A DNA stretch of 64,000 nucleotides from Psychrobacter sp. 4Dc (GCF_002836715.1 NZ_PJAT01000147.1:26407-90406), one strand, 5' to 3'; counted from the first letter of the stretch, positions 7,281 to 18,467 are shown. The notes: generated by a model not told the origin, from the letters alone. Numbers and translations: made by a program.

Positions 7281-8627
7281 ATGAGCATCAGTGAAGCCAT
7301 CCAAAAAGTCGAAGCACGTTATGCCCATCAGCCCGAATTCATTCAAGCAGTAAAAGAGGTGGCAATTACGATTCAACCTTTATACGATGCGCATCCTGAA
7401 TATAGTACGTTAAAGGTATTCGAGCGTTTGGTAGAGCCTGATCGGGTATTTGGCTTTCGTATCAATTGGGAAGATGATCAAGGCGTGGTACAAGTCAATC
7501 GTGGTTGGCGTGTGCAGTTTTGCAATGCTCTAGGCCCTTACAAAGGCGGTCTTAGATTCCATCCTACCGTCAATCAATCCGTATTGAAGTTCTTAGGCTT
7601 TGAGCAAATCTTTAAAAATGCCTTAACTGGCTTGCCTATTGGTGGCGGTAAAGGTGGGTCAGATTTTGATCCTAAAGGTAAAACAGACAGTGAGATACGT
7701 CGTTTTTGCTATGCCTTTATGCGTGAGCTACATCATTACGTGAGCAAAGACATGGATGTGCCTGCTGGTGACATCGGCGTCGGTGGTCGAGAAGTTAGCT
7801 ATATGTTTGCGATGTATAAAAATTTAACACGCGAATCAACAGGGGTTATCACTGGCAAAGGCGTGGGCTTTGGTGGCAGCTTGATGCGTACAGAGGCGAC
7901 TGGCTACGGTGCAGTCTACTTCTTAGAAAATATGCTCATCGCTCAGAACGATAAGCTTCAAGGCAAAAAGGTGCTGATATCAGGAGCAGGTAATGTCTCA
8001 TTACATGCTGCCGAAAAAGTGAATGCGCTAGGTGGTATAGCAATAACTGTCTCTGATTCACAAGGGACGTTGCATGATGAAAATGGTCTCAATCAAGAAA
8101 AAATTGATTGGCTCAAAAAACAAAAGCAGCAAAACAAGCCTTTAGCAGAGTATGTTGATGTTTATGGTGGCGAGTGGCTTGCCAAACAGAAACCGTGGCA
8201 GTTTGAAGCTGATATTGCGATTCCATGCGCTACTCAAAATGAAGTCAATGAAGCTGATGCCAAATTGTTGGTCGAAAATGGCGTGAAGTATGTGGTGGAA
8301 GGCGCTAATATGCCACTCACTGCGGAAGCAATTGATTGTATCCGTTTGCACCGTGTTCATTATGCACCTGGTAAAGCTGCTAATGCGGGCGGGGTAGCAG
8401 TATCTGCGCTTGAAATGTCGCAAAACTCTGTCCGTCAATATCAAACCTTTGAGCAAGTCGATGAGCGTCTAAAAGGTATTATGAAAGATATCCACGACAG
8501 TGCTGCGAATGCTTCAGAACAATATGGTCAAACTGACAATGGTTATGTCGACTATATGGCTGGTGCCAATATGGTTGGTTTCAAACGTGTGGCTGATGCG
8601 TTGGTTGCTTTTGGTATTTTGAACTAG
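7281..8627 (+). CDS. gdhA: NADP-type glutamate dehydrogenase
   Basis: A cytoplasmic hexameric glutamate dehydrogenase interconverting 2-oxoglutarate plus ammonium and glutamate. At 448 residues it has the usual length of the small-subunit class. Visible signatures include GPYKGGLRFHPTVNQSVLKF, the catalytic-lysine region PIGGGKGGSDFDPKGK, DVPAGDIGVGGREV, and the dinucleotide-binding VLISGAGNVSLHAAEKV. NADP preference is inferred from resemblance to the biosynthetic bacterial class. It converges on the hut operon, whose product is glutamate, so it may also help remove hut-derived nitrogen and carbon. Confidence 0.95.
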   Translation: MSISEAIQKVEARYAHQPEFIQAVKEVAITIQPLYDAHPEYSTLKVFERLVEPDRVFGFRINWEDDQGVVQVNRGWRVQFCNALGPYKGGLRFHPTVNQSVLKFLGFEQIFKNALTGLPIGGGKGGSDFDPKGKTDSEIRRFCYAFMRELHHYVSKDMDVPAGDIGVGGREVSYMFAMYKNLTRESTGVITGKGVGFGGSLMRTEATGYGAVYFLENMLIAQNDKLQGKKVLISGAGNVSLHAAEKVNALGGIAITVSDSQGTLHDENGLNQEKIDWLKKQKQQNKPLAEYVDVYGGEWLAKQKPWQFEADIAIPCATQNEVNEADAKLLVENGVKYVVEGANMPLTAEAIDCIRLHRVHYAPGKAANAGGVAVSALEMSQNSVRQYQTFEQVDERLKGIMKDIHDSAANASEQYGQTDNGYVDYMAGANMVGFKRVADALVAFGILN

Positions 8628-8683
8628 TCTTACTTATAAGTGGTAAACAAGCCTTAGCGGTTGGTTCATACGGACAAATAGCA

Positions 8684-8716
8684 AAGCCCCAGTCACTGAA
8701 TGATTGGGGCTTTTTT
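8684..8716. terminator. Intrinsic terminator after gdhA
   Basis: Arms AAGCCCCAGTCA (8684-8695) and TGATTGGGGCTT (8701-8712) pair with one mismatch and are followed by a T-run. It lies between the convergent gdhA and hutI and could act on both strands. Confidence 0.85.
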
Positions 8717-8742
8717 AATTGAGATAAACAAAGGTAGGTTGA

Positions 8743-10083
8743 TTACAGTGTCTCGCGCCATTGTCCTTGAACCATAATGCCTTGGGTAGGATTTAGTCCC
8801 ATCTGATAGGCCAAGTCAGCAGGACGAGCGATATCCCATAGCGCTAAATCAGCATCACAGCCCACTTCCACTTTTCCTTTGTTGGACAGCCCTAACGCTT
8901 GTGCTGCATAAACGGTTGAGCCTGCCAATACTTCTTCAGGCGTGAGGTAAAATAGCGTACAACCCATATTCATCGCCAACAACAGCGACGTCAACGGTGA
9001 GGTGCCAGGGTTACAATCGGTTGAAATAGCCATAGGAACGTGATGTTTACGTAAAGCTTCAATCGGTGGCAACTTGGTGTCACGTAGCGTATAAAACGCC
9101 CCTGGCAATATCACGGCAACGGTATTGCTAGCCGCCATTTTTTTGATGTCTTCTTCTGATAAGTGCTCTAGATGGTCGCTCGATAGCCCTTTATATTCAG
9201 CAACTAAGGCACTACCACCTATATCAGACAGCTGCTCAGAGTGCAGTTTGACTGGTAGATTTAATGAGCGAGCCACTTCAAACACTCGTCTGATTTGCTC
9301 AGTACTAAAAGCGATATTTTCACAGAAACCATCGACCGCATCGACCAAGCCTTCTTCATGCAGAATGGGTAGCCACTCGCAGACTTGCTCAATATAGTCA
9401 TCTGCACGATTTTTATACTCAGGTGACAAGGCATGAGCCGCCAAATACGTGGTACTTACATGAATGTCGTATTTTTCTCCCAGTTGACGAGCGACCGTGA
9501 GCATTTTGCGTTCAGTGTCCAAGTCCAAGCCATAACCTGATTTGATTTCGATACTGGTGACGCCTTCTTTCATGAGCGCGAGTAGACGTTTTTCACTTTG
9601 TGCAAATAGCGATTCAATACTGGCAGCGCGGGTAGCCGTGACCGTCGCGACAATACCACCGCCTTGTGCTGCAATGTCTTGATAACTAACGCCCTGCAAA
9701 CGTGCTTCGAACTCATTGCTACGGTTGCCACCATAGACGATATGCGTGTGACAATCGATAAGCCCTGGGGTTATCCATTTACCATCCACGTCTGTGATTT
9801 GGCTAGCTTGATATTTAGGCAGATGAGCAGTGATTTGATCCTGTGTGCCAACCCAAGCGATTTTACCGTTTTTAATACCGATAGCCGCCTTTTCTAACTG
9901 ACCGTATGGAATGCTATCAGTGTGCTTATTTTCATCATCACTTGTCTCAATACCAAAACCATAATGCGCTGAAAAAGTGGCAAGATTGGCATTGATAATA
10001 ATATGATCAAATGATGACATAGTAGATGCATCTAGCGTCTTTTCTATAGGACTTTTCGATACGGAGTTCTTTGATTTATTCAT
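8743..10083 (-). CDS. hutI: Imidazolonepropionase
   Basis: Third step of histidine degradation: hydrolysis of 4-imidazolone-5-propanoate to N-formimino-L-glutamate by a metal-dependent amidohydrolase. The metal-binding HxH is at residues 112-114 ([10 protein letters not shown]), followed by [32 protein letters not shown] and [11 protein letters not shown]. At 446 residues it is about 20-40 longer than usual, because of an N-terminal Ser/Lys-rich extension before [16 protein letters not shown]. The start at 10083 has a good AGGAGC site, so the extension may be real, although an internal ATG at 10020 is also possible. Last gene of hutU-H-G-I. Confidence 0.95.
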   Translation of the reverse strand: MNKSKNSVSKSPIEKTLDASTMSSFDHIIINANLATFSAHYGFGIETSDDENKHTDSIPYGQLEKAAIGIKNGKIAWVGTQDQITAHLPKYQASQITDVDGKWITPGLIDCHTHIVYGGNRSNEFEARLQGVSYQDIAAQGGGIVATVTATRAASIESLFAQSEKRLLALMKEGVTSIEIKSGYGLDLDTERKMLTVARQLGEKYDIHVSTTYLAAHALSPEYKNRADDYIEQVCEWLPILHEEGLVDAVDGFCENIAFSTEQIRRVFEVARSLNLPVKLHSEQLSDIGGSALVAEYKGLSSDHLEHLSEEDIKKMAASNTVAVILPGAFYTLRDTKLPPIEALRKHHVPMAISTDCNPGTSPLTSLLLAMNMGCTLFYLTPEEVLAGSTVYAAQALGLSNKGKVEVGCDADLALWDIARPADLAYQMGLNPTQGIMVQGQWRETL

Positions 10084-10130
10084 AATATGCTCCTGATTTT
10101 TGTGAAGTCGATGATCTTTATTGGCAAGAT

Positions 10131-11186
10131 CTAAGCGCTAAGTAAGTGCTGCTCTACAATAGTGGCTAGTAAGCGAGCAGCAACTTTGCAGCTACGACTA
10201 TCAACGTCAAAAGTAGGATTAATCTCAGCAATGTCGACCGTTTTTACTTTGCCTGATGCCATGATGGTTTTGACCATACGCTCAACAAAACCTAGCTCAA
10301 TACCAAAGGCGGCAGGTGCGCTCACACCTGGAACGACACTGGCAGGTAAGCAGTCCATATCGATGGTTAAATACACGATATCGACTTGATTCACAAAGCT
10401 TTTGACCCGCTCAGCAAGTGTATCCCAAGGCTGATAATGACAGTCTTCATCACTAATGACCTGTACGCCCAATTGCTCGGCACGATCGAAAAGCGCCGCC
10501 GTGTTAGAAAAGCGACTGACGCCAATACAGCAATAATGAAAGGGCTGGCTATGTGCATCAAGGTGCTCGGCAATTTGGCGAAACGGTGTCCCAGAAGTTG
10601 CGACATCCGACTGACGAATATCAAGGTGGGCATCGAAATTAATAATTCCGATAGTAAGCGCTGTGTTTGTGCTGATAGTTGCTTCGCTTGTATTTTCTAA
10701 AGCCTGCCATAATCCTAAAAAGCTACCATAAGCAATAGCATGACCACCACCAAGCCCGATGGGTAATCCACCTTGCTTAACGATAGTGCTCACTGCATCA
10801 GCATATTTGAACTGAGCTTGCTCAAGGGTGCTCTCGGCAAAGCCATCATTATCATTACAATGAATGTCACCAGCATCACCCAATAAGGTTGATAATTGAC
10901 CATCAAAACGTTGTTGTAAATCAGCGATGACTGGCAGTGTAGCAAAAGCTCGACGAATCAATGGGGGAGCAGCTCTAGCACCTACGCGGCCTTGGTTGCG
11001 TCTGACTCCTTGATCACAGGCAAAGCCAATTAGCCCAATATGTTGAGCCTCATAAGGCTGAGTAAGCTGATACCAATAGCGGGCACGCGCAGTCTCAAAT
11101 GGCTCTGCACGTCCTGTCCACTGGCTCATATCAGCAGGTGTATGGCTAATGCGTGAGGTAGTCATTGGTGTTCTCGCTATTGTCAT
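10131..11186 (-). CDS. hutG: Formimidoylglutamase (arginase/ureohydrolase family)
   Basis: It hydrolyses N-formimino-L-glutamate to glutamate and formamide with a dinuclear metal centre. Arginase-family metal motifs are present: [20 protein letters not shown] and [18 protein letters not shown]. At 351 residues it is slightly longer than typical (about 320) because of an N-terminal extension. The start has a GGAGAG site about 6 bases upstream. With hutI, hutH and hutU it makes the four-enzyme route; no hutF/N-formylglutamate branch is present. Confidence 0.93.
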   Translation of the reverse strand: MTIARTPMTTSRISHTPADMSQWTGRAEPFETARARYWYQLTQPYEAQHIGLIGFACDQGVRRNQGRVGARAAPPLIRRAFATLPVIADLQQRFDGQLSTLLGDAGDIHCNDNDGFAESTLEQAQFKYADAVSTIVKQGGLPIGLGGGHAIAYGSFLGLWQALENTSEATISTNTALTIGIINFDAHLDIRQSDVATSGTPFRQIAEHLDAHSQPFHYCCIGVSRFSNTAALFDRAEQLGVQVISDEDCHYQPWDTLAERVKSFVNQVDIVYLTIDMDCLPASVVPGVSAPAAFGIELGFVERMVKTIMASGKVKTVDIAEINPTFDVDSRSCKVAARLLATIVEQHLLSA

Positions 11187-11209
11187 TGCTGCTCTCCACC
11201 CATTAATCT

Positions 11210-12772
11210 TTATTTAGACTCGTACCAATCGCTGCGTAGTGACTGCCAATGCTCAGCAAGCGTACCGTCTAATACCAATTGCTTGGCTGCTTCGATATCA
11301 GGGGCTAGATAGCGATCTTTGTCATAGAAAGTCACTTTCTCACGTAGTTTCTGATGTGCCACAGTCAGCGGCTCTGACGTATCTAGTCCGCGATGGAAGT
11401 CGATGCCTTGACCAGCAGCCAGAAGTTCAATACCAATAATGGTGGCAGTGTTTTGCGCCATCTCGTATAGGCGACGTGCGCAATAAGTTGCCATTGAGAC
11501 ATGGTCTTCTTGGTTGGCAGAGGTCGGGATACTATCGACGCTACCAGGGTGGGCGATAGATTTGTTTTCTGAAGCCAGTGCTGCGGCGGTCACATGAGCA
11601 ATCATAAATCCTGAGTTTACCCCAGCGTTATCAACCAAGAATGGCGGTAAGCCACCTGATAGCGTCGCATCGATTAGCAAGGCCACACGGCGCTCAGACA
11701 TCGAGCCAATCTCAGCGATTGCCAAGGCCAAAATATCGGCGGCAAAGGCGACAGGCTCAGCATGGAAGTTACCACCTGATATAGCAACTGGCCCATCTTC
11801 GTTATTGAAAATAAGTGGGTTGTCAGTTACTGCATTAGATTCTATTAGCAGAGTTTTCCCTGCTTGGTTGATGATATCAAGACAGGCACCCATGACTTGC
11901 GGCTGACAGCGTAAGCAGTAAGGGTCTTGCACTCTATCGTCTTGCTCACCATCATGTGAGGCACGGATAGCACTGCCTTTGATGAGTTGACGATGTGCTT
12001 TGGCGATTTCGATTTGACCATGATGGCCACGTACTTCGTGAATACGCGCATCAAATGGTGAGTCCGAGCCTTTTGCCGCATCAATTGATAGTGAGCCGAC
12101 AATGGTCGCAGTCTCAAGCAAATCACGCGCCAAGAAATAACCACGTAATGCCAATGCGGTTGATACTTGCGTACCGTTGATCAGTGCAAGGCCTTCTTTA
12201 GCTGCAAGAGTAATTGGCTCAAGTCCATGCTGGGCTAGCGCGTTTGCTGCAGGCACTTTTTTACCAGCGACAAACACATCACCTTCACCCATCATCGCAA
12301 GCGTCATATGTGATAATGGCGCTAAGTCACCAGATGCACCAACTGATCCTTTGGCTGGGATATTGGGTGTGATTTGATTGTTGATTAAGGCAAGTAAACT
12401 ATCAACTACCTCGCGGCGTACACCAGAGACGCCTTGCGCCAGACTGGCAATTTTCATCACCATAATCAGTCGTACCACGCCTGCAGGGAGAGCTTCACCC
12501 GTGCCCACTGAGTGAGAAACGATCAGGTTACGCTGAAGTAGCTCAAGTTGATCATCACTGATACGTGTCTTAGCAAGTAGGCCAAAACCAGTGTTGATAC
12601 CATAAGCGCTTTTGTCTCGCGCAATGATGGTACGTACATCTTCGTGCGAGGCATCTATCGCCTCATAAGCGCTCTCAGGTAGTGTCAATATGACAGGCTG
12701 CTCGTAGATATCACGTAGCATCTCAAAGCTAAGCTGGCGAGGATGTAGGGTTAGTTGTTTGATATTGCTCAT
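11210..12772 (-). CDS. hutH: Histidine ammonia-lyase
   Basis: First enzyme of histidine degradation, removing ammonia from L-histidine to give urocanate. The self-forming MIO cofactor triad Ala-Ser-Gly is at residues 146-148 ([15 protein letters not shown]). The catalytic N-terminal Tyr region ([10 protein letters not shown]) and the C-terminal [15 protein letters not shown] are intact. At 520 residues it is near the normal length. It is 23 bases upstream of hutG and 62 downstream of hutU, consistent with one transcript. Confidence 0.96.
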   Translation of the reverse strand: MSNIKQLTLHPRQLSFEMLRDIYEQPVILTLPESAYEAIDASHEDVRTIIARDKSAYGINTGFGLLAKTRISDDQLELLQRNLIVSHSVGTGEALPAGVVRLIMVMKIASLAQGVSGVRREVVDSLLALINNQITPNIPAKGSVGASGDLAPLSHMTLAMMGEGDVFVAGKKVPAANALAQHGLEPITLAAKEGLALINGTQVSTALALRGYFLARDLLETATIVGSLSIDAAKGSDSPFDARIHEVRGHHGQIEIAKAHRQLIKGSAIRASHDGEQDDRVQDPYCLRCQPQVMGACLDIINQAGKTLLIESNAVTDNPLIFNNEDGPVAISGGNFHAEPVAFAADILALAIAEIGSMSERRVALLIDATLSGGLPPFLVDNAGVNSGFMIAHVTAAALASENKSIAHPGSVDSIPTSANQEDHVSMATYCARRLYEMAQNTATIIGIELLAAGQGIDFHRGLDTSEPLTVAHQKLREKVTFYDKDRYLAPDIEAAKQLVLDGTLAEHWQSLRSDWYESK

Positions 12773-12834
12773 AAGGGTAATCCTAGTTGCATAGTTATCT
12801 AGCTATTTATTTTTATAAAGTAAAATGATTCGAA

Positions 12835-14544
12835 CTATTTAATCATTGGTAAATTTAGACCATAATCTCTCGCTGTCTTAATCGCCAACTCATAACCTGC
12901 ATCTGCATGACGCATAACCCCTGAGCCGCAATCATTGACTAATACGCGTGACAGTCTTTTGGCCGCGGCGTCCGTGCCATCCGCTACGATGACCATACCT
13001 GAATGCTGCGAATAGCCCATGCCGACACCGCCGCCATGATGTAGTGATACCCAAGTTGCGCCGCCAGCCACATTTAGCATACCGTTTAATAATGCCCAAT
13101 CAGATACCGCATCTGAACCATCTTTCATGCTCTCTGTTTCGCGGTTTGGACTAGCGACAGAACCCGTGTCTAAGTGATCACGACCAATGACGATTGGGCC
13201 TTTTAGTTCACCGTTTTTGACCATTTCATTGAATGCCAAACCTGCTTTGTCACGCTCACCAAGACCTAGCCAACAGATACGAGCAGGCAAGCCTTGGAAT
13301 TGAATACGCTCTTTTGCCATATCTAACCAGCGATGGATATGTTTATTTTCAGGGAATAGCTCTTTGATTTTTTGATCAGTCTTATAGATATCTTCTGGAT
13401 CACCTGATAACGCTACCCAGCGGAACGGGCCTTTACCTTGGCAAAATAGCGGACGAATATAAGCAGGGACAAAGCCTGGGAAATTAAAGGCATCTTTGAC
13501 CCCTTCATCAAAAGCGACCTGACGGATATTATTACCGTAATCAGTCGCTGGAATGTCCATCGCTTGCAAGTCTAAAATCGCTTGGACGTGTACGGCACAA
13601 GACTGAGCAGCGGCTTTGGTCAGTGCTGCATGTTGGTCTGGATTTTCTTGTGCTGCTTTCCATTCTTCAACTGTCCAGCCACTTGGTAGATAGCCATTAA
13701 TCAAGTCATGCGCTGAGGTTTGATCAGTAACCAAGTCAGGTTTTATCTCGCCTGCATTGGCGCGCTTGACCATCTCAGGCAAGATATCAGCCGCATTGCC
13801 AAGTAGCGCGATAGAGACGGCTTCACCTGCGTCAGTATGCTGCTTAATCAGCTCATAAGCATGGTCAAGGTTGTCAGCTTGCTTATCGACATAGCCTGTA
13901 CGCAAGCGAAAATCAATACTAGACTGCTGGCACTCGATGTTTAGAGAAGTCGCACCAGCAAAGGTCGCGGCTAATGGCTGTGCCCCGCCCATACCGCCAA
14001 GACCAGCGGTCAAAATCCAACGTCCTGCCCAGCTGCCATCATAATGCTGGCGACCGGCTTCGACAAAGGTTTCATATGTGCCTTGGACAATACCTTGAGT
14101 GCCGATATAAATCCAGCTACCGGCAGTCATTTGACCATACATAAATAGGTCTTTGCGATCGAGCTCGTTGAAATGCTCCCACGTCGCCCAGCGGGGCACA
14201 AGGTTGGAGTTGGCAATCAATACACGCGGCGCATTTTCGTGAGTCTGAAAGACGCCAACCGGTTTGCCTGATTGCACCAATAAGGTCTCATCGTCTTCTA
14301 ATTCTTTGAGTGACGCTAGGATTTGATCATAGCTTTCCCAGTTACGGGCTGCACGTCCGATACCGCCATACACAACCAAGCTTTTTGGGTTTTCGGCCAC
14401 ATCAGGGTGTAGGTTGTTTTGGAGCATACGATAAGGGGCTTCAGTCAGCCAGCTTTTGCAATTTAATGTGCTACCAGTCGGCGCAGCGATTTCGCGGCTC
14501 TCATCACGGCGGGTAGGTTTGTTGCTATCGGTATCAGTAGTCAT
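12835..14544 (-). CDS. hutU: Urocanate hydratase
   Basis: It converts urocanate to imidazolonepropionate using a tightly bound NAD+. Visible are [19 protein letters not shown], the NAD-binding [18 protein letters not shown] and the active-site cysteine region [15 protein letters not shown]. The length, about 569, is typical. The ATG at 14544 is preferred to the in-frame TTG at 14550 because AAGGAT precedes it. It is the first gene of the operon and faces hutC across the operator. Confidence 0.96.
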   Translation of the reverse strand: MTTDTDSNKPTRRDESREIAAPTGSTLNCKSWLTEAPYRMLQNNLHPDVAENPKSLVVYGGIGRAARNWESYDQILASLKELEDDETLLVQSGKPVGVFQTHENAPRVLIANSNLVPRWATWEHFNELDRKDLFMYGQMTAGSWIYIGTQGIVQGTYETFVEAGRQHYDGSWAGRWILTAGLGGMGGAQPLAATFAGATSLNIECQQSSIDFRLRTGYVDKQADNLDHAYELIKQHTDAGEAVSIALLGNAADILPEMVKRANAGEIKPDLVTDQTSAHDLINGYLPSGWTVEEWKAAQENPDQHAALTKAAAQSCAVHVQAILDLQAMDIPATDYGNNIRQVAFDEGVKDAFNFPGFVPAYIRPLFCQGKGPFRWVALSGDPEDIYKTDQKIKELFPENKHIHRWLDMAKERIQFQGLPARICWLGLGERDKAGLAFNEMVKNGELKGPIVIGRDHLDTGSVASPNRETESMKDGSDAVSDWALLNGMLNVAGGATWVSLHHGGGVGMGYSQHSGMVIVADGTDAAAKRLSRVLVNDCGSGVMRHADAGYELAIKTARDYGLNLPMIK

Positions 14545-14656
14545 GGTCAAATCCTTATGAAATCTTTTTAGACAATAAAGTAATCAAAGTAAGCGTTTTA
14601 CAGTCAGTCTATAAATTCGGCGAAATATCGATTAGATGACGCAGATTTTTAGCACT

Positions 14657-14685
14657 ACTGTAAATTTGTATATACAAATTATCAA
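14657..14685 (-). promoter_or_regulatory. Putative hutU promoter with HutC operator in the spacer
   Basis: On the minus strand TTGATA (14685-14680) and TACAGT (14662-14657) are spaced by 17 bases. The spacer is almost exactly the 18-bp perfect palindrome AATTTGTATATACAAATT (14663-14680), which has the TTGTATxTACAA form of HutC sites. Repressor binding would exclude RNA polymerase; urocanate is the known inducer of HutC. An alternative promoter (TTGCGT, 17 bases, TAATTT) overlaps the same palindrome. The palindrome is directly visible; promoter assignment is inference. Confidence 0.75.
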
Positions 14686-14848
14686 AGATTATTTTCACAC
14701 GCAAGTACTTTTTTATAAATGACTCAATTATTTTTGTGAGTGTTTTGGCAGATAGACAGAGGTGAAGGGGTTTTGCTGAGGTTCATGAAGTTATCTCGTG
14801 ATATTATGGCCTCATTATTATTGATGAAACTAACGGTTAAAGACGAAT

Positions 14849-15622
14849 ATGACAAAGACGATTCCAGCCTATCAGCGGATTAAAAATGCCATATTGGATA
14901 ATATCCATTCCGGAAAATGGCAGGCGGGCAATGCAATCTCTACCGAAATGGCCTTGGCAGAAGAGTTTGGGGTATCGCGTATGACGGTCAATCGTGCCTT
15001 AAAAGAGTTGAGTGAAGAGCGGGTATTGGAGCGCCGCCAAGGGTCGGGGACATTCGTCGCCCAGCAGCAGTTCAATCATACCTTTGTAGAAGTGCGTAAT
15101 ATTGCTCAAGACTTAAAATCAGCCAATCGTGACTACCAAGCACAAGTCGTGAGTAAGCGCAGTATTACCGCTAGCATGCTGGACGATGAGCTACGCCGTA
15201 AGTTTGATATTGATGAAGAGTCTGTGATTGATGAAGGGTCTGTGCCTGCTAATACAAGCGCTCAGACAGATGCTAGTGATGAAGCTGTCCTGTATGAAGT
15301 AAAAATTATTCATTTTGCTGATGGTCAGCCTATACAGTTTGAAGAGCGTTGGGTCGATGCCAAAAAAGTGCCGAAGTTTATCGATCAGGATTTTAGTGTG
15401 GTCAATACCAGTGATTACTTAATTGCCAAAAGCCCTCTAGAGAGTGGTAGCTATACCATCCGAGCATTGGCAGCTCCTGATGAAATTGCTAAGTTTTTGC
15501 AAATTGCGCCGCAGTCACCAACGCTTGTGCTGCGTCGGCAGACCTATTCGGCTGGTCAGGTCGTTACCTTTGTAAAAATGTGGCATGCAGGAGATCGCTA
15601 TCAGTTCTCAGGCGAGTTGTAG
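14849..15622 (+). CDS. hutC: Histidine-utilisation repressor, GntR/HutC family
   Basis: GntR winged-helix DNA-binding domain at residues 5-70 (YQRIKNAILDNIHSGKWQAG, then FGVSRMTVNRALKELSEE, RRQGSGTFVA), followed by a UTRA ligand domain (QFEERWVDAKKVPKFIDQDF) that in HutC binds urocanate. It is divergent from hutU with a palindromic operator between them. The insert around residues 125-145 (INDEGSVPANTSAQTDASD-like, low complexity) is unusual for the family. Confidence 0.93.
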   Translation: MTKTIPAYQRIKNAILDNIHSGKWQAGNAISTEMALAEEFGVSRMTVNRALKELSEERVLERRQGSGTFVAQQQFNHTFVEVRNIAQDLKSANRDYQAQVVSKRSITASMLDDELRRKFDIDEESVIDEGSVPANTSAQTDASDEAVLYEVKIIHFADGQPIQFEERWVDAKKVPKFIDQDFSVVNTSDYLIAKSPLESGSYTIRALAAPDEIAKFLQIAPQSPTLVLRRQTYSAGQVVTFVKMWHAGDRYQFSGEL

Positions 15623-15626
15623 CAGA

Positions 15627-15733
15627 TATAGTCAAGCCTATATCAATCCGCTACATCCTCATCCTCGCTAAGCATACTAATGTATAACTTGCACTCGGTT
15701 TCCTTGTATCGAAATTATATTGAACTGACTATA
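15627..15733 (+). repeat. ~107-bp dispersed palindromic element, copy B (best preserved)
   Basis: It is bounded by inverted TATAGTCA (15627-15634) and TGACTATA (15726-15733). Internal sequence is shared with 4035-4142, 6143-6250 and, more loosely, 42675-42791. It begins five bases after the hutC stop. It is non-coding and MITE-like. Confidence 0.85.
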
Positions 15734-15846
15734 GCTTACGTATGTTCACTGATTGTGTACGTTTTTCTGTCTAAAGTGAGATACTATATCCATAAGCTGC
15801 TATTTAATAAGGTAGCAATTGACGTTAATTAAACTCGTCAGAATAT

Positions 15847-15876
15847 TTGAACAATCGTTAAAAATTAAAATATAAT
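15847..15876 (+). promoter_or_regulatory. Putative promoter of the amino-acid ABC transporter
   Basis: TTGAAC (15847-15852), an 18-base spacer and a consensus TATAAT (15871-15876). Transcription would start near 15883, just ahead of the leader hairpins at 15899-15977. Confidence 0.6.
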
Positions 15877-15898
15877 ATAGAAACAGTATTGAAAAATA

Positions 15899-15977
15899 GC
15901 CCGAATAACCTCAAATCGGGCAACCAAAGCCGAATATCATAGAAGAGCTTATATTGTTCTTCTGTGTCGGCTTGCCC
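15899..15977 (+). promoter_or_regulatory. Structured leader with two mutually exclusive hairpins
   Basis: Hairpin 1 pairs GCCCGA (15899-15904) with TCGGGC (15916-15921). Hairpin 2 pairs GGGC (15918-15921) plus AAGCCGA (15927-15933) with TCGGCTTGCCC (15967-15977), with an AACCA bulge. It encloses an inner 6-bp stem AGAAGA/TCTTCT (15941-15946, 15958-15963). Both hairpins need bases 15918-15921, so they compete. The arrangement resembles an attenuator or cis-acting RNA, but there is no strong U-tract after hairpin 2, and no known riboswitch class is recognised. Confidence 0.5.
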
Positions 15978-16069
15978 TATTTATTAGCACCGTATATTTT
16001 ATTAGTGCTGTGTGTCTTATTAGCATTATACGTTTTTACTTTATTCATTCACTCTTATAAGGACGTCTT

Positions 16070-16906
16070 ATGAAACGTCGTACTCTTTTAGCCCTTGCCG
16101 CCAGCACTATGTTCCTTGCCGCTTGTGGTCAATCTACTACCAACGAAGCCGATACTAGTGCAACTGACAGCGCTGCAACAGGCGGTTCTGATTTGCTACA
16201 ACGTATCAACAACGGCGGCACCATCAACGTCGGTACAGAGGGTACTTATCCTCCGTTCACGTACCATGATGAGAGCGGCAAACTAACGGGTTATGATGTC
16301 GAAGTAACGCGTGCAGTAGCGGATAAACTAGGCGTAGACGTTGAGTTTAAAGAAACCCAATGGGATGCGATGCTGGCTGGTTTGGATTCAAAACGTTTTG
16401 ATATGGTGGCTAACCAAGTTAGTTTGACCACGCCTGAGCGTAAAGCAAAGTATGACAAAGCAATGGCTTATAGTTGGTCAGGTGCGGTTGTATTGGCACC
16501 TACTGATGACAACCGTTATAGCTCGTGGGAAGGTCTAAAAGGCCTACGTACGGCGCAATCACTTAGCAGTAACTACGGTGAGCTTGCAGAGCGTTATGGC
16601 GCAGAGATCGTTCCTGTCGATGGTATGGCGCAAGCGATTCAATTAGTGAAGCAAGACCGTGCTGACTTTACGATGAATGACAATCTAGCGGTGTTAGATT
16701 ATCTCAAAAAATTTCCAGATTCTGATCTTGAGATTAAACTGACTGCACCTGCTAGTGAGTTACGTGGTTCAGGCCTAGTGCTTATCAAAGGTGATGATGA
16801 AGTCGTAGCGAAACTGGATGAAGCGATGGCTGAATTGGCGGCTGAAGGCACGCTAACTAAGCTTAGTGAACAGTTCTTTGGTGCTGATATAAGTCAACAA
16901 AAATAA
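16070..16906 (+). CDS. Amino-acid ABC transporter, substrate-binding lipoprotein
   Basis: A family 3 (polar amino acid) solute-binding protein. The signal peptide ends in the lipobox LAAC near residue 19, so the mature protein is probably a lipoprotein. Family motifs include [20 protein letters not shown] and [34 protein letters not shown], and [20 protein letters not shown]. The overall pattern is close to the cystine-binding branch (TcyA/FliY-like). Proximity to hut raises histidine as an alternative ligand, but the sequence does not settle this. The stop overlaps the permease start (TAATG). Confidence 0.9.
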   Translation: MKRRTLLALAASTMFLAACGQSTTNEADTSATDSAATGGSDLLQRINNGGTINVGTEGTYPPFTYHDESGKLTGYDVEVTRAVADKLGVDVEFKETQWDAMLAGLDSKRFDMVANQVSLTTPERKAKYDKAMAYSWSGAVVLAPTDDNRYSSWEGLKGLRTAQSLSSNYGELAERYGAEIVPVDGMAQAIQLVKQDRADFTMNDNLAVLDYLKKFPDSDLEIKLTAPASELRGSGLVLIKGDDEVVAKLDEAMAELAAEGTLTKLSEQFFGADISQQK

Positions 16907-17664
16907 TGTCAGTTTCTATCATGTCAGCTTCTGTAATGTCTACGTCATGGTTCGCGGACTTATTGGCAGTATTGCCATTTATGAGTCCTGATCGAGCGCA
17001 GATTGTTATCTCGTCGTTTTGGCCAATGCTCAAAGGCGGTATCTATTATTCGATACCGCTGGCGTTGATCTCATTTGCGATCGGTATGGCCATTGCACTG
17101 ACAGTGGCATTGATTCGTATCATTCCGCGTGCCACTTGGTTCCATGAAATCATTTATCGGCTCGCTCGTGTCTATGTGTCCGCCATTCGCGGTACACCGA
17201 TGCTGGTTCAGCTGTTTATTATTTTCTATGGTCTGCCAAGTGTCGGGGTGAAGCTCGATCCCTTTCCCTCAGCGATTATCGCGTTCTCACTGAACATCGG
17301 TGCGTATGCATCGGAGACAGTGCGTGCCTCGATTTTATCGATACCAAAAGGACAGTGGGAAGCAGGCTCGACGGTTGGCTTGACGTATCTACAGACGTTT
17401 CGTCATGTGATTTTGCCGCAGGCGCTTAGAGTATCGGTACCGCCGTTATCTAATACCTTTATCAGTCTGGTAAAAGATACCTCACTTGCTTCACTGGTGC
17501 TAGTCACTGAGCTATTCAAACAGGCGCAGATTATCACAGCACGTAACTATGAGTTTATGCTGGTCTATACCGAAGCGGCAATTATCTACTGGGGTATCTG
17601 TCTGTTCTTGACCTTTATCCAAGGCAAGCTTGAAACTCGGCTAGACCGTTATGTGGCAAAATAA
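16906..17664 (+). CDS. Amino-acid ABC transporter permease
   Basis: A HisM/GlnP-type inner-membrane permease of 252 residues with about five membrane segments. The coupling-loop signature is [25 protein letters not shown], and [19 protein letters not shown] is characteristic of polar amino-acid permeases. The first ~20 residues are Ser/Met-rich, and an internal ATG further in could be the real start; the position overlapping the upstream stop favours translational coupling. A single permease gene implies a homodimer. Confidence 0.92.
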   Translation: MSVSIMSASVMSTSWFADLLAVLPFMSPDRAQIVISSFWPMLKGGIYYSIPLALISFAIGMAIALTVALIRIIPRATWFHEIIYRLARVYVSAIRGTPMLVQLFIIFYGLPSVGVKLDPFPSAIIAFSLNIGAYASETVRASILSIPKGQWEAGSTVGLTYLQTFRHVILPQALRVSVPPLSNTFISLVKDTSLASLVLVTELFKQAQIITARNYEFMLVYTEAAIIYWGICLFLTFIQGKLETRLDRYVAK

Positions 17665-17723
17665 GCTACGTAGTAAAATAAATTATGGCTCAATAGACAC
17701 TCCCTAGCACAACAGGAATTTTT

Positions 17724-18467
17724 ATGATCAAAGTCACTAATATTCATAAAGCCTTTGGTGGCAATCAGGTGCTAAAAGGCATTGACTTGACCATCAATAA
17801 AGGTAAAGTAGTCGTAATATTAGGACCTTCAGGATCGGGTAAAACCACCTTTTTGCGTTGTTTAAATGCGTTAGAGATTCCTGATCAAGGTGTGATTGCT
17901 TTTGATGACGATAGCTTGAGCGTCGACTTCGCAACTAAGCCAAGCAAAAAAACGCTACTAGCTTTACAGCGTAAGTCAGGTATGGTGTTTCAGTCTTATA
18001 ACTTGTTTCCACATAAGACAGCCATTGAAAACTTGATGCTTGGGCCTACAGTGGTACAAGGGCAAAGCAAAGCGCAAGCCCGTGAGCAGGCATTGGTACT
18101 GCTAGAGAAAGTTGGACTGTCGGACAAAGCAGATCTCTATCCATTCCAGCTATCTGGTGGTCAGCAGCAGCGTATTGGTATTGCCCGTGCGCTTGCTATT
18201 GAGCCGTCATTGTTACTATTTGACGAGCCAACCTCTGCACTTGACCCAGAGTTGGTACAGGATGTGCTTGAGACGATGAAACAGCTCGCCTCTGAAGGTT
18301 GGACCATGGTCGTAGTAACTCACGAAATCAACTTTGCTCGTGACGTTGCCGATCATGTTGTACTGATTGAAGACGGTCATGTGGTTGAAGAAGGCAGTGC
18401 CAAGCAGCTCTTTGAGGATTCAAAGCACCCTCGTACGCAGGCATTTTTGCAACGTATTGAGCAGTAA
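17724..18467 (+). CDS. Amino-acid ABC transporter ATP-binding protein
   Basis: A GlnQ/TcyC-type ATPase of 247 residues: Walker A GPSGSGKTTFLRCLNALE, Q-loop VFQSYNLFPH, signature LSGGQQQRIGIARAL, Walker B LLLFDEPTSALDPE and the H-loop VVTHE. It lies 59 bases after the permease and completes the three-gene uptake system. Confidence 0.93.
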   Translation: MIKVTNIHKAFGGNQVLKGIDLTINKGKVVVILGPSGSGKTTFLRCLNALEIPDQGVIAFDDDSLSVDFATKPSKKTLLALQRKSGMVFQSYNLFPHKTAIENLMLGPTVVQGQSKAQAREQALVLLEKVGLSDKADLYPFQLSGGQQQRIGIARALAIEPSLLLFDEPTSALDPELVQDVLETMKQLASEGWTMVVVTHEINFARDVADHVVLIEDGHVVEEGSAKQLFEDSKHPRTQAFLQRIEQ

